A DNA stretch of 64,000 bases from Saccopteryx bilineata (GCF_036850765.1 NC_089492.1:168576296-168640295), one strand, 5' to 3'; shown: positions 9,368 to 22,279, counted from the first letter of the stretch. Notes: a model not told the origin generated them from the sequence alone. A program made the numbers and translations.

Positions 9368-11610
9368 TTATCTAAATGAGAACTTTTCCATTGAATGAAT
9401 ATTTTTTGTCAATGTATCATCTTGTAACAGTATATTAGAAATATCTGAACAAGAAATATCTTTCATATTGAATTTTACAGCAAGTGCTGCAGCTAGAGGA
9501 TCAACATTCAATTTCGATTTCTCATTTGTCCAAAAATCATTAGCAATTGAAAAAACTCTTTCAACTGCTGCATTAGTTCCAGGGCAGCACAATGTAAATT
9601 GAACAAGAATAAATAAATTTTCACAAGGAATATGTTCATTTTTAAATGGCTAAATATTTCTACCTACCTTTTATCAATTTTGACGTGTTCATTTTCCCAT
9701 TGTATTAATTTTTCAGAATTTAAATATATATTCAGTCTTCTAATTCCTTCAAAGAGACAACTGTCGTCTATTTTGATGGCTGGCATTTCTTTAGATAAAA
9801 ACTCAAGACAAAATTCAACATCTGGCCAATATACTTGCGATGAAGTCAAGAAACACCATTGAAAACTGTATTTCAGGTGATGTTTGTTTCAGACAATTCT
9901 TCAATATTATTAAAAACATGTCTGGTAAAAATTCTGCACTTCTTTGATAAACTTTTCTGTTATGCCCAGATTTGATTCCTCTAAGTCTAACAATTTTCTT
10001 TTTATAATTAAAGAAAGAAATTTTTTTTTCAAAACAAGATTTATATTGAAGGATAAAGACATTCAAAATAAGACTAACCTCCGTAGCTGAAATGTGTTCA
10101 CCTTCAATCTTTTGAATTGTTTTGTGAAAAATAGATGCTTGATTAAGTACAAAATACATTAATATCTCAGATATCTTTTTATTAAAAACGATTCCAGGAT
10201 TTTAGGACATTTGTCTAAACTTAAAAAATATGAACGAAGAGGCTCAAATAATTGTAGAACACTCTCTATAGCATGTGTTAGAGCAAGCCATCTAACTTTT
10301 GAATATCCTGAAAGTTTTCTGTATTCAACATTTGCTTCTTCACAAAATTGTTTTAAAGTAGCAACACAAATCAGTTAAACGACTAAAATGGAAATAAATT
10401 GTAGTTATTATTATTTCTACATCAATTGGCATGGCACATGACGCTGTGTTGAGGGCATTTGACAAAATATGTACATTACAACCTATTCCTAGTATTTTCT
10501 TTTGGAGTAACTGTTGTAATTTTACATACACATTATTCACCCCTTTGCATCTTCGCCCACCAAAATTTATTATCAGCTGTTAATGCAACAACTTTGGATT
10601 TCAAATTGTTTTCATTTATTACTCTGTATAGATGTGTTGGGGACTGAAAAATAAACAGGGTATTTTGCAGTCTGGATTTTGGGGACAGAGGTGTTGGGCC
10701 CAACCCCCCACCTCACCTGCCTAATTAAGTTAACAAAGGGGTGTGCTTCTCTGCTAGTTCTGCCCGCCCATGCTCCTCAGAAGGACTGGTTACTTCTCGG
10801 TTTAAAGTTAAAATGGTAGGGGTTTTTCTGCACCTGGTGGTTTTCTTGGTTTGCCTTGGAAACGTCATTGAATTGCTAATGACACATCTTACCCAGAAAA
10901 TAAAGACAGATGTCTTTCTGGGGGCGGCCATGTTTTTGCCCCTGGACAGTAGTGACTGTTGGCAAGGAGCTGTGGCATTCTCCCGAACCCATCCTGTATA
11001 TGTCTTTAGGTCTCTATCTTTCATTTAATTTTGTACCATTTCCACTCAAGGCCCTGGAATAGACTAATCGTGCGGGTCGCGGCATAAATGGTTTGACAAA
11101 ATTTCAGAAGTTTCGCCCTCAATGGATTGTAAATTCAAAATTTTTACTAGAATGCTGTTGGTAACATTAAAATATCTTACTATTATTGGATACAATTTAA
11201 TTTCATTATGATTTGATGCATCAGATAAAATCGTTACAAATGCTGCAATTTCCAAGTCCTCTGTAAGTATTTTGTCACAGTAATTTTTAAATACTGATTT
11301 CAAAATAGCCTCGCATTTTGTCCTGGCACATGAAAATTTTGCAGTGTGAAACTTTTTCAATAATTTAGTTGTACAATCCATACTGCGAAAACTTTGTGAA
11401 TTATGATATGAAATGCAAATGTTCCCTCCATTGCAGTCAACTGTTTTTCATCCTAAGAATAATATGAAGTTTTAAAAAAACTTGTTACTTTATGACTGGA
11501 AGCTGATGCATTTAATGATTGCTTATGTTTGTTGGTGGTCAAGTGTTTTGTTATCGCTGCTCTGACCTAAACTGCAATACAAAATTCTCCGCTGCAAATA
11601 TTGCCGAAAA
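9368..11610 (-). pseudogene. hAT transposase, decayed
   Basis: Minus-strand fragments in N-to-C order: a Cys/His finger remnant with C-S-G-E-F-C and TKHLTTNKHK (about 11525-11592), 11085-11381, 10340-10540, 9815-10159, 9664-9849, and the C-terminal dimerisation segment containing CPGTNAAVERVFSIA (9368-9592). Asn-Ala-x-x-Glu-Arg-x-Phe-Ser is the hallmark of the hAT C-terminal (hATC) domain. Several stops and frameshifts separate the pieces, and the LTR at 10635-11084 interrupts the frame. A living hAT transposase cuts and pastes its element via a DDE/RNase H-fold core; this copy cannot be functional. Confidence 0.85.
10635..11084 (+). mobile_element. Solo LTR inside the hAT element
   Basis: It runs from TGTTGGGGACTG to GCGGCA (5'-TG...CA-3' ends) and interrupts the transposase frame. 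AATAAA at about 10899 is a candidate LTR polyadenylation signal. The 6 bp on either side are TAGATG and TAAATG, compatible with a 6-bp duplication with one later change. Orientation is inferred from the AATAAA. It is unlike the TGTTGGGCA LTRs of copies A-C. Confidence 0.7.
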
Positions 11611-12586
11611 CAATGGTATCATTATTTGATATAAGGAATGAAAATTCCTTTTTCAATTTATCATTGAAATGGCATTTTTTCTTTTTCTTTTTCCATCTCT
11701 TAAGTGAAATTTAAAATTAAAAATAAAATATAGAGCTACATGAACAATGCAAGTACATTAGGAGCTGAAAACGTTACATCATGGTAGACGAATTTTCCTG
11801 AAGCTAAATTAACAAAACCAAATATCAAACAAAATCACTAATTTGGAGTGATATTTGGGTGTATTTATCATTTTCTAATTAAAAAACATCTGTTCTATGC
11901 AACTATTTAATCAAAATGCATTATTAATAGACACGGCTTGAGGTTAGAGTTCCACTTTAAAACTCGAATTTCGGGAAAATGCTTATAAATAAAATTATAC
12001 GTATTTGGAAATTATTAAATAGATAATGAATTAATAAAACGTGAATTGTGCTTGCCGGTCTATGATTGAATAGTCACTGAGAAAGAAATAAGCATCAGTC
12101 TACAATGTCGTATGTACCAGGTCATGTTTCAGTAAAAAGTACACAAAGCCATTTACATGCTCAGTATATCATAAGCTCTCTCAAGGTCTCCTGTGAGGAG
12201 TGCATGTGTCTCATAATCACATCTCACCGCACTCTACTGATCCTTGACGAATCATCATTTGTCAAATACAAATACATCACATCACATACAATGGATAGAC
12301 TCTGCATCGATCGAATAAAGACATTTACAGATTAGTCTTCCAATATCAAAAAGGAGGACAGTAGGAGGACACTTTTTGAGGGAGGACAGAACTTACAAAA
12401 GAAGGACTGTCCTCCCTAAAGGAAGACAATTGGTCACCTTAGAAAAACAAAAATCAGGTTTGTCAGTGCTGGAGAAGAAAGTTGCAAATATGGAAAGAAA
12501 TTAGAATCAACACTCTGGTGCTGCATAGCAGCTGAATGTACTAGAGCACAACTGGAGACTGTTATATAGTAGACTTGTAGAAAAAT

Positions 12587-12778
12587 AGCCCTGGCCTGAG
12601 AGCTTTGTTGGTTAGATCATTGTCCTGAAGAGCAGAGACTGTCGGTTCAATCCCTAGTCTGGGCACATACAGGAACAGACTGAGGTTCCTGTTTCTCTCT
12701 CTCTTTTTTTTTTTTTCTCTCTCTCTTCCTGCATTTCTCACTAAATTCAATAAATAAAATTAAATTTTAAAAAAAAAG
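12587..12778 (+). mobile_element. tRNA-derived SINE, short older subtype
   Basis: Head AGCCCTGGCCTGAGAGCTTT, B-box-like TCGGTTCAATCCC at 12645-12657, then GGGCACATACAGGAACAG, a (CT/T)n tract and an A-rich end at 12761-12778. Same subtype as the copy at 8311. Confidence 0.75.
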
Positions 12779-13078
12779 AATGCTTGTGATTACATTGGAC
12801 CCACTGAATAATCTAGAATAATCTCCCCATTTAAAGGCCAGCTGATTATCAACTTTAATTCCACCTGCACCCTAAATTCTCCTTTGCCATGTAACCTAAT
12901 ATATTCATAGGTTCAAGTCATTTTTCCCCCTACCATAATAATGTATCAACATCATTTCATTAATTGTAAGAAATGTACAGTATCATACTAATATGTTAAT
13001 AGGAGAAACAGACTATGGGCTATATGAGAACATTCTATTCAACTGTCACAATTTTTCTATAAATCTAAAAGCGTTCTT

Positions 13079-13457
13079 GCCTGCCCAGGCAGTGGCGCAT
13101 TAGATAGAGCATCGGACTGGAATAAGGAGGACCCAGCTTCAAAACTTCAAGGTCACCAGCTTGAGCACACGCTCATTCAGCTTGAGTACAGGCTCACCAG
13201 CTTGATGTGAAATCATAGAAATGACCTCATGGTCGCTGGCTTGAGCAGAAAGGTCACTGGCTTGAAGCCCTAAGTTGCTGGCTTAAGCAAGGTGTCATCA
13301 CTCACTCTGATGAAGCCCTTCGGTCAACGCACATGAGAAAGCAGTCAATGAACAACTAAAGTGTCACAACAAAGAATTGATGTTTCTCATCTCTTTCCCT
13401 TCCTATCTTTCTGACCCTATCTATCCCTCTCTCTGTCTCTGTCACAAAAATATAAAA
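13079..13457 (+). mobile_element. tRNA-derived SINE, GCCTGACCAGG type
   Basis: Head GCCTGCCCAGGCAGTGGCGC, repeated GCTTGAG units, AAAGCAGTCAATGAACAAC, pyrimidine tract and A-rich tail. Target duplication TAAAAGCGTTCT (13066-13077) and TAAAAGTGTTCT (13458-13469). Confidence 0.88.
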
Positions 13458-14598
13458 TAAAAGTGTTCTAAAAAATAAAGTTTTTTTAAGTGAAAAGGAG
13501 AGTCAGGCCAGTCAGTGTCTACCTGGAAATAAAAGGGCAGGGGTGACCCCTACATCTGTGCAAATGCAAACTTCCCCCAGAAGAGCCCAAAGAAAGGTTG
13601 ATGGGGGTAATCCAGGGCACTCAGGGTGAAGCCAACCAAAGTACAAAGACAAAAGGAACAGAAGGCAAAGAAACCAGACTGCAAAGAAGATACCAAATCA
13701 GGAGGCAAAGCACTAACTTCTCAGCAGAAAAACCAAAGTAAGAAATGAGGAGAACCAAGATGGCAGCAGAGTAGGCAGACACACAGACGCCTAGCTCACA
13801 CCACCAAACTCGATTACAAATTAATTTAGGAACAATCAGCATGAAAAACCAACTTTGGATTAAAAGAACAGGTCTCAAAAACTAAGGAGCAAAGAAGAAG
13901 CCACACTGAGCCTGGTAGGGAACGCCGAGGTGCAGTGAGTCACCCCTGCTTGCAGAAACAAAGGTGGGGTGAGACTGAGAGCCCAGAAGGGCTCTCAATA
14001 CAAGGAGAAGAGCAGAGAATATCGCTTACAGCCACTTGCCTGGAAACCTGGGAACGAGGTGTGCTGAGAGGGCTGGCTTGTCATTCAAAAGGAAAGTGGG
14101 GAGAGAGAGACAGATGTGACGGGCAGAGGATTACAAGGGAGGACGTGAGAAGCTGACTCATGCAGTGCAGAGGCGGCCATAGCTGGGGGAGGGGTTGAAC
14201 CCTCAAAACAGCACAAGCCTAAAGTAGTTCCAGGTAACTCACCTCCAGAAAGCTTTCCAGCTCCAATTAGAGCAACAAGACACAGATGAAAACAGGAAGT
14301 GGAGAAGAGGGGCAGTAACTCAGGTCTCCACAGAGATCTGAGATACACCTCCCCCTGCTGAAATGGAGAAAGCACCCCCCCCCCAGAGAAGCTGGTGCAG
14401 ATTGGGCCTTCAGAGTCTCAGGTTACACCCATCCCATTCCTGGATACACCTCCAAATAAGCCCCCTGCTGAGATCAGTAAACAAGACTAACACTGAGTTA
14501 AGAAATCTGAGAAAAAAAACAAACAAATCAAGACTTGGAAGAGGCTCTACTAGGTAAGGAAATCACAGCTGAAAGAAACCTACAAGTCATAGAGAATA

Positions 14599-15890
14599 AT
14601 GGGTAGGCAGAGAAGCATAAGTCATATGCTTCAACAAGATAAATCCTCTGATAAAGTCTTGGACAAATCGGAAGTAATCAAATTACCGGATGCAGAGTAT
14701 AAAATAATGATATTCAGGATGCTTAAAGATCTCAAAGCTACAGTGGATGGACTTAATGAACACTTCAGAAAAGAAACTGAAAGTATCAAAAAGGACATGC
14801 AAATCATAAAGTAGAACCAGACAGATATGAGAAACACAATATCAGAAATAAAGACTACACTGGAAGGAATAAAAAGCAGGCTGGATGAAGCAAAGGATCA
14901 AATCAGTGACTTAGAGGACAAGATAAGTGAAAGCATGGAAGCAGAGCAGCAAAAAGAAAAGAGATCGAAAAAATCTGAGTAAACTCTAAGAGAGCTCTGT
15001 GACAACCTAAAGAGAAACAACATCCACATCATTGGGGTTCCTGAAGAAGAAGAGAAAGAACAAGGGTTAGAGACCTTGTTCAATAAAATCATAGCTGAAA
15101 ATCTTCCCTAAATTGATGTAGGAAAAAGTGACACAAGTTCAAGAAGCACAGAGAATTCCATTAAAGAGAAACCAAAAAAATCTATACCAAGACACATCAT
15201 AATTAAAATACCAAAGCTAAAGCATAAAGAGAAAATATTAAAAGCTGCTAGAGAAAAAAAGGCTATCACCTACAAAGGAGCCCCCATAAGAATGACATCC
15301 AACTTCTCAACAGAAACACTTGAGGCCAGAAGGGAATGGCAAGACATATTCAAAGTAATGCAGAACAAGAGCATACAACCAATACTTCTTTATCCAGCAA
15401 GGCTATCATATAAAATTGAAGGAGAGCCTGACCAGGCAGTGGCGCAGTGAATAGAGCATCAGAATGGGATACGAAGGACCCAGGTTCAAGACCCCAAGGT
15501 TGCCAGCTTAAGCGCAGGCTCATCTGGTTTGAGCAAAGCTCACCAGCTTGAACACAAGGTCGCTGGCTCAAGCAAGGGGTTAGTCGGTCTGCTGAAGGCC
15601 CACAGTCAAGGCACATATGTGAAAGCAATGAATGAACAACTAAGGTGTTGCAACAAAAAACTGATGATTGATGCTTCTCATCTCTCTTCGTTCCTGTCTG
15701 TCTGTCCCTATCTATCCCTCTCTCTGACTCTCTCTCTGTCTCTGTAAAAAAATTAATTAATTAATTAATTAAATAAAATTGAAGGAGAAATAAAAAGTTT
15801 CCCAGACAAAAACAACAACAACAACAAAAAAACTCAAGGAATTCATAACAACCAAACCAATGCTGCTGAAATGTTAAGGGGCCTGTAGTA
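14599..15890 (+). pseudogene. LINE-1 ORF1 (ORF1p), interrupted
   Basis: The start MGRQRSISHMLQQDKSSDK at 14599 is followed by a coiled-coil-like stretch with EIKTTLEGIKSRLDEA and the conserved core RNNIHIIGVPE (about 15015) and NFSTETLEARREWQDIF (about 15300). Stops occur at 14812-14814, 14979-14981 and 15108-15110, and a SINE sits at 15426-15774. The frame resumes with EIKSFPDK at about 15787. ORF1p is a trimeric RNA-binding chaperone that coats LINE-1 RNA. Confidence 0.85.
15426..15774 (+). mobile_element. tRNA-derived SINE inserted in LINE-1 ORF1
   Basis: Head GCCTGACCAGGCAGTGGCGC, B-box GGTTCAAGACCCC, body GCTTGAGC units, tail CTGTCTCTG then (TTAA)n-like A-rich end. A perfect 14-bp duplication AAAATTGAAGGAGA flanks it at 15412-15425 and 15775-15788, so it is younger than the host LINE-1. 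Confidence 0.93.
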
Positions 15891-15949
15891 AACAGAACAA
15901 AGGGGGGGAAAGAACATAGTAAAAGAGGAAAATAACTTTAAAGAATAAA

Positions 15950-18900
15950 ATGGCAATAAACAACTATATATCAATAGTAACCTTAAATGTAAATGGGTTA
16001 AATGCTCCAATCAAAAGACATAGTGTACCTGAATGGATAAGAAAACAGGACCCATATATATTCTGTCTACAGGAGATATACCTCAAAACAAAAGATACAT
16101 ATAGACTGAAAGTAAAAGGATGGAAAAAAATATTTCATGCAAATGGAAATGAAAAGAAAGCTGGAGTAGCAATACTTATATCTGACAAAATAGACTTTAA
16201 AACAAAGGCTATAGTAAGGGATAAAGAAGGTCAACTACATAATGATAAAGGAAGCAATCCAACAGGAAGAGAAACCATTATAAATATATATGCACCTAAT
16301 ATAGGAGCAACTAAATATATAAAGCAGATTTTGATGGGCATAAAGGGAGAGATCAACAGCAATACTATAATAGTAGGGGATTTCAATACCCCACTAACAT
16401 CAATGGATAGATCCTCAAGAAAGAAAATTAACAAAGAAACAACAGAATTAACGGATACACTAAAACAACTGGATTAAATAGATATCTTCAGAACCTTCCA
16501 CTCTAAAGCAACAGAATATCCATTCTTTTCAAGTGCTCATGGTACATTCTCTAGGACAGACCACATGTTAGGGCATAAAATGAGTCTCAACAAATTTAAG
16601 AAGATTGAAACCATATCAAGCATCTTCTCTGACCACAATGGCATGAAACTAGAAATCAACTACTATAGGAAAACTGAAAACACTCAAATACTTGGAAAGT
16701 AAACAACATGTTATTAAACAATGACTGGGTCAACAATGAGATTTAGGAAGAAATCAAAAATTTCCTTGAAACAAATGAAAATGAGAATACAACAACTCAA
16801 AATCTGTGGGACACAGCAAAAGCAGTCCTGAGAGGGAAGTTTAAAGCATTACAGGCATATCTTAAGAAGCTACAAAAAGCTCAAAAAAAGAACTTAATCC
16901 TGCAACTAAAAGAACTAGAAAAGGAACAGCAAATAAAGCCTAGAGAAAGTAGAAGAAAGGAAGTAATAAAGATCAGAGCAGAAATAAATGACATAGAGAC
17001 TAAAAAAACAATACAGTGGATCAATGAAACCAAGAGATGGTTCTTTGAAAAAGTAAATAAGATCAATAAACCCTTAGCCACACTCACCAAGAGAAAGGAC
17101 TAAAATAAATAAAATTAGAAATGAGGGTGGGGGAAAAAAAGAAAGAAATGAGGGTGGAGAAGTAACAACGGACACAGCAGATATACAAAGGATTGTAAGA
17201 AAATTCTATGAAGAACTGTATGTCAAAAAATTAAACAACTACGTGAAATGGATAAATTCCTTAAAAAAAGTAATCTTTCAAAAATCAATCTGGAAGAATC
17301 AGAAAACCTATATAGACTGATTACAACAAATGAGATTGAAACAGTTATCAATAAACTCCCAACAAACAAAATCCTTGGGCCAGATGGCTTCACAAGCGAA
17401 TTCTACCAAACATTCAAAGAAGAACAAACTCCTATCCTTCTCAAGCTATTTCAAAAAATTCAAGAGGAGGAAAAGCTTCCAAGCTCCTTTTATGAGGTGA
17501 GCATAAATCTGATTTCAAAACCAGGCAAAGACAACACAAAGAAAGAAAACTATAGGCCAATATCCCGGATGAATTTAGATGCTAAAATCCTCAACAAAAT
17601 ATTAGCAAGCCGGATCTAGTACTACATGAAAAAAAATCATACACCATGATCAAGTGGGATTTATTCTGGGGAGGCAAGGCTGGTACAATATTCACAAATC
17701 AATTGATGCGATTCATCACATAAACAAAAAGAAGGACAAAAAACACATGATAATATCAATAGATACAGAAAAAGCATTTGATAAAATCCAGCACCCATTC
17801 ATGATCAAAACTCTCAGCAAAGTGGGAATACAGGGAACATACCTCAACATAAGAAAGGCCATCTATGACACACCCACAGCCAACATCATACTCAATGGGC
17901 AAAAATTAAAAGCAATCCCCTTAAGATCAGGAACAAGGCAGGGGTGCCCCCTTTCACAACTCTTATTCAATATAGTCCTGGAAGTCCTAGCCACAGCAAT
18001 CAGACAAGAAGAAAAAATAATAGGCATCCAAATTGGAAAATAAGTAAAACTATCATTATTTGCTGATGATATGATACTGTACCTAGAAAACCCTAAAGTC
18101 TCAGTCAAAAAACTACTGGACCTGATAAATGAATTCAGCAAGGTGGCAGCATATAAAATTAATACTCAGAAATCAGAGGCATTTTTATACACCAACAATG
18201 ATCTGTCTGAAAGAGAAATTAAGAAAACAATCCCCTTCACTATTGCAACAAAAAAAATAAAGTACCTAGGAGTAAATTTAACCAAGGAGGTTAAAGACTT
18301 GTACTCGGAAAATTATAAAACATGATAAAAGAAATCAAGGAAGATACAAACAAGTGGAAGCATATACATGCTCATGGTTAGGAAGAATAAACATCATTAA
18401 AATATCCATACTACCCAAAGCAATTTATAAATTCAATGCAATTCCTATTAAAATACCAAGGACATACATCAAAGATATAGAACAGATATTCTAAAAATTC
18501 ATATGGAATCAAAAAAGAACACAAATAGCCTCAGCAATCTTGAAAAAGAAGAATAAAGTGGGAGGTATCACACTTCTGGACATCAAGTTATACTACAAGG
18601 CCATTTTACTCAAAACAGCTTGTTACTGGCATAAGAACAGGCATATAGATCAGTGGAACAGAACAAAGAACCCAGAAATAAACCCACACATTTATGAAAA
18701 CTGATATTTGACAAGGGTAGTGACAGCATACAATGGAATAAAGACAGCCTCTTTAACAAATGGTGTTGGTAAAATTGGTCAGCTCTCTGCAAAAAAATGA
18801 AACTAGACCACCAACTTACACCATTCACAGAAATAAACTCAAAATGGATAAAACATTCAAATGTAAGTCATGAAACCATACGCATCCTAGAGAAAAACAT

Positions 18901-19769
18901 AGGCATTAAGCTCTCTGACATCACTCGCAGCAATAAATTTGCTGATTTAATCTCCACGCGCAAAGGAAATAAAGGACAGGATAAACAAATGGGACTATAT
19001 CAAACTAAAAAGTTTTTGCACGGCTAAAGACATAAGAACAGACTAAAAAGGCAAATCACACAATGGGAGAACATATTCGACAATATGTATGATAAGGGGT
19101 TAATAACCAAAATTTATAAAGAACTTGTAAAACTCAAACACCAGGAAAATAAACAGTCCAATCAAAAAATGGGCAAAAGAGATAGACACTTCTCCAAAGA
19201 GAACATACAGATGGCCAATAGGCGTATGAAAAAATGCTCAACATCATTAATCATTAGAGAAATGCAAATTAAAACCACAATGAGATATCACCTCACACCA
19301 ATCAGAATGGCGCTCATCAACAAATCAACACTGATTTAGTGCTGGCGAGGATGTGGAGAAAAGGGAACCCTCCTGCACTGCTGGTGGGAATGCAGACTGG
19401 TGCAGCCACTGTGAAAAACAGTATGGAGATTCCTCAAAAAATTAATAATGAAACTGCCTTTGACCCAGCCATCCACTTTTAGGAATATACCCCAAGAATA
19501 CCATAGCACAGTTTGAAAAGAAGAAATGCACTCCCATGTTTATGGCAGCATTGTTCACAATAGCGAAGATCTGGAAACAGCCCAAGTGTCCGTCAGAGGA
19601 TGAGTGGATTAAAAAGCAGTGGTACATATATACAATGGAATACTATGGGGCCATGAAAAAGAAGGAAATATTATTTTTTGCAACAACATGGATGGACCTG
19701 GAAACTATTATGTTAACTGAAATAAGCCAGGCAGAGAAAGAAAAATATCATATGACCTCATTCATCTGA
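15950..19769 (+). pseudogene. LINE-1 ORF2, decayed
   Basis: The start MAINNYISIVTLNVNGLNAP at 15950 opens the endonuclease domain, with CLQEIYLK (about 16058) and VGDFNTPL (about 16372); the domain closes after a stop at 16475. The reverse transcriptase follows from 17248 with [26 protein letters not shown] (about 17929) and FADDMILY (about 18058). The C-terminal part runs to 19769. A premature stop at about 18041 falls just before FADD, and further stops and shifts occur at 17100, 17617, 18323 and beyond. Confidence 0.88.
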
Positions 19770-20013
19770 GGAATCCAATGAACAATATGAACTGAGGAAT
19801 GGAGTAGAGACAGAGGCGGGATCAAAGGATCCAGAAGGAAAGCAGAGGGAAAGGGGATAATAGGCTGATAGGATGGGACGAGAGCAGAAAAGCAAATCCT
19901 GGAGGGAAGGTGGGAGAGCGTTACAGGGAAGGAGACAAGGGGGATGTACTGGGGAGCACAGGTGACATTAGAATCTATGTAAACACAATAATAAAAAAGA
20001 AAAGAAGAAATGA

Positions 20014-20464
20014 AAATTCAGGGAGAAAAGACTGTCCTTAAATTTCTGCTGAATGGGCTAATGAATGAAAACGGTTAGCATGGCAAAGCAATCCTTCTAA
20101 GTTACTGGGAAATGGGATGAGATGTCTGTAAATTTAAAATGTGAAGATAGAAATATATACATATACATATACACATAAATAAAGCAAATATATGGCAAAA
20201 TGCAAATACATGGCTCCTACCAACAGGGCCGATAGCCTGATGTTAGTCTGACCTTTTATAAGGAAGCTGAAGAGAACTCCTTAAAGTAACTCTAGCCAGG
20301 CTCAGGAACATTTTTAAGAAAACACTGAAGTGGTACACTGTGACCTGTTTTCTCAGGAATCACAACCACCTGTGTATGGGGGTGAGGAGATGGAGCAGTG
20401 AAGGCCCCCAGGCCCTCAGCCACCCAGCTCTAGCTGCTCCCAGCTCCAGCTCTGAGCCACATCC
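20014..20464. other. Unassigned intronic DNA
   Basis: A short ACATAT-rich tract (20150-20180) is the only visible feature; no repeat family or exon recognised. Confidence 0.4.
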
Positions 20465-20472
20465 TTTTAGGC

Positions 20473-20793
20473 CAGGGGTCGGGAACCTATGGCTCGTGAG
20501 CCAGATATGGCTCTTTTGATGGCTGCATCTGGCTCGCAGACAAATCTTTAATAAAAACAATAATAATGTTAAAAATATAAAACATTCTCATGTATTACAA
20601 TCCATTCATTTCCTACCGCTCATGTTCATGGTTGCAGGTGGCTGGAGCCAATCACAGCTGTCCTCCGGGACAACATCAAATTTTTATTGGATAATACCTA
20701 ACGTACACGAGTCATTGTATGGCTCTCACAGAATTACATTTTAAAATATGTGGTGTTTATGGCTCTCTCAGCCAAAAAGTTTCTCGACCCCTG
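20473..20793. mobile_element. Non-autonomous hAT element (321 bp)
   Basis: It begins CAGGGGTCGGGAACCTATGG and ends TTTCTCGACCCCTG, imperfect terminal inverted repeats. The 8-bp flanks TTTTAGGC (20465-20472) and TCTTAGGC (20794-20801) differ at one base. TGGCTCT repeats lie just inside each end. No coding capacity. These features fit a short hAT-family element. Confidence 0.8.
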
Positions 20794-20801
20794 TCTTAGG
20801 C

Positions 20802-21498
20802 TCTGGGATTATGTAAAGACTGGGCAACAATTCTTTTCAGAAATGCTACAGCACCCAGCAATATACTCTGTCCGCATCCAGTCTGACTTTCTCTCACAGC
20901 CCAAATTGGGGAAGTATCCACTGCCTATTCAGGAAGAAACCTGTGGGAATGCAGGGCTGCTCTCGGGGAGTGTTCTGGTTTCTGGCCAGCAGCTGCCCAT
21001 ATGGCTTGGCTGGCACCATGGGAATCTCCTCCTGGTGTTTCAGGGAGTGTGACTCTCCTATTTTCAGGCTATGTGAATAATGACTCTAGCTGAGATAGGT
21101 GTCCAGTGATGGTTTTATAAGTAGGACCCAAAATAGGAGCCTACAAATCATTTGTTAGTGAAAATGCTGTAATTCCTTCATTCTGCCTGAATATCCTGCT
21201 CATTCATGGTGCCAAGTTTAGAATATGACAACTGCTGCATGAACAAACAAGGGGAAGCCTTCCCGCTGCCCCCCGGTTTTTATAGCCTGTGAGCGGGGCC
21301 TGGTACTTACCTTAGGCAGCAGTGAGAAGCCAGCAAGAGTGCCAGAGCATAACAAAACCCACTTTAAAAAAAACAGCAACAGCCATCCCCCATGAAAGGC
21401 ATTTTAATGAAGTCAGAAAATCTAGTCTTTTCCCCCCAGCATTAAATAAAGCAGATCTTCCTAATGGCATTGGGCTTACAAACAATATACCTAAGCAA
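20802..21498. other. Unassigned intronic DNA
   Basis: No exon, repeat family or RNA gene recognised. Confidence 0.4.
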
Positions 21499-21500
21499 TA

Positions 21501-21616
21501 CAGGGTGGGGCAAAAGTAGGTCTACAGTTGTTTGTTGGAAAGTAATACAAAACAAATAATACAAGGATATACTCTGTGTTTCCGTAACTGTAAGCCTACT
21601 TTTGCCCCATCCCGTG
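21501..21616. mobile_element. Mariner MITE
   Basis: Terminal inverted repeats CAGGGTGGGGCAAAAGTAGG and CCTACTTTTGCCCCATCCCG flank about 60 bp of A/T-rich DNA. A TA precedes at 21499-21500 and another lies at 21619-21620, fitting the TA target of Tc1/mariner elements. No coding capacity. Confidence 0.82.
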
Positions 21617-21619
21617 GTT

Positions 21620-22270
21620 ACCATGACAAAAACTTCTGTTACTGGAGTAAAAAGCTTCTGGTCACTATACATAGGGCACCACAGCTCAGCACCATAACCC
21701 ACTCTTGGGAAACCAGCTGGATCCAGAGCTCTGTCTTCAAGTTAGGGATGTTGGGTTTGGCTACTGGCCCTGTTTGGGAGATTTAGAGGAAAAGCAAAAA
21801 TGAATCAGAATAAAGGAAAAAACTTTTCTTTGCTAAAGGTATTAACCAAAAAGGATTACATGAAGTCCTTCCTATTATCAAAAAGAGAGAATGAGGGAAT
21901 TCAAAGTAAAATTCCTAATCCAAATCACTAAATTTTGATTTTTTTTAACAAAGTATTTTATATAGTTCAATATACCTTTTGTGTGACTCCCCTCCAACTC
22001 TCGCAGATCTTCACTAACCAAGAAATGACAGTGCTATTTTCAGAGAGTGCCATCACATCAGTGGGCAAAGCTGCAGGGTCACCGAATCATGAGAAAAGCT
22101 CTGGAGCCTAATGAGCTCATCTCTGAAACTAAGTGGACAGCAGGGGCAGCCATGGGCGCATCACAGTGACAGCATGAACCTGACAGATCCATAACACAAG
22201 ACTGTGAGCGAGGGAAGGTGCAGACAGGAGAGCTCCAAGGGCATCATCCCAGGGACGGATTCTGGCAATG
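21620..22270. other. Unassigned intronic DNA before the minisatellite
   Basis: No exon or repeat family recognised. Confidence 0.4.
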
Positions 22271-22279
22271 GTTCTCAGG

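Larger units (their letters stand above)
9155..12440 (-). mobile_element. Complete fossil hAT DNA transposon (3.3 kb)
   Basis: Ends: TAAGGTGAACAATT at 9155-9168 and, inverted, AATTGGTCACCTT at 12428-12440 form imperfect terminal inverted repeats. An exact 8-bp duplication AGAAAAAC flanks it at 9147-9154 and 12441-12448, diagnostic of hAT transposition. Subterminal GGAGGACA motifs recur near both ends (9191-9198 and 12352-12390). The decayed transposase is read on the minus strand (9368-11610). A 450-bp solo LTR sits inside at 10635-11084. It begins about 380 bp upstream (in gene sense) of the TBC1D8 exon, in the preceding intron. Confidence 0.88.
13749..20004 (+). mobile_element. Full-length but decayed LINE-1
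   Basis: It begins GGAGAACCAAGATGGCAGC, typical of a mammalian LINE-1 5' end with a YY1-like AAGATGGC site, and ends in an A-rich tail at 19988-20004. The 9-bp AAGAAATGA at 13740-13748 and 20005-20013 is the likely target duplication. Order: 5' UTR, ORF1 (from 14599), ORF2 (from 15950), 3' UTR. Length of about 6.26 kb, including a 349-bp SINE, matches a full-length element. Several stops and frameshifts make it inactive. Confidence 0.88.

Noticed and set aside
10741..11028. 95-codon plus-strand ORF and 99-codon minus-strand ORF
   Set aside because: Both lie wholly in the solo LTR at 10635-11084, have no known motif and are not expected to encode protein.
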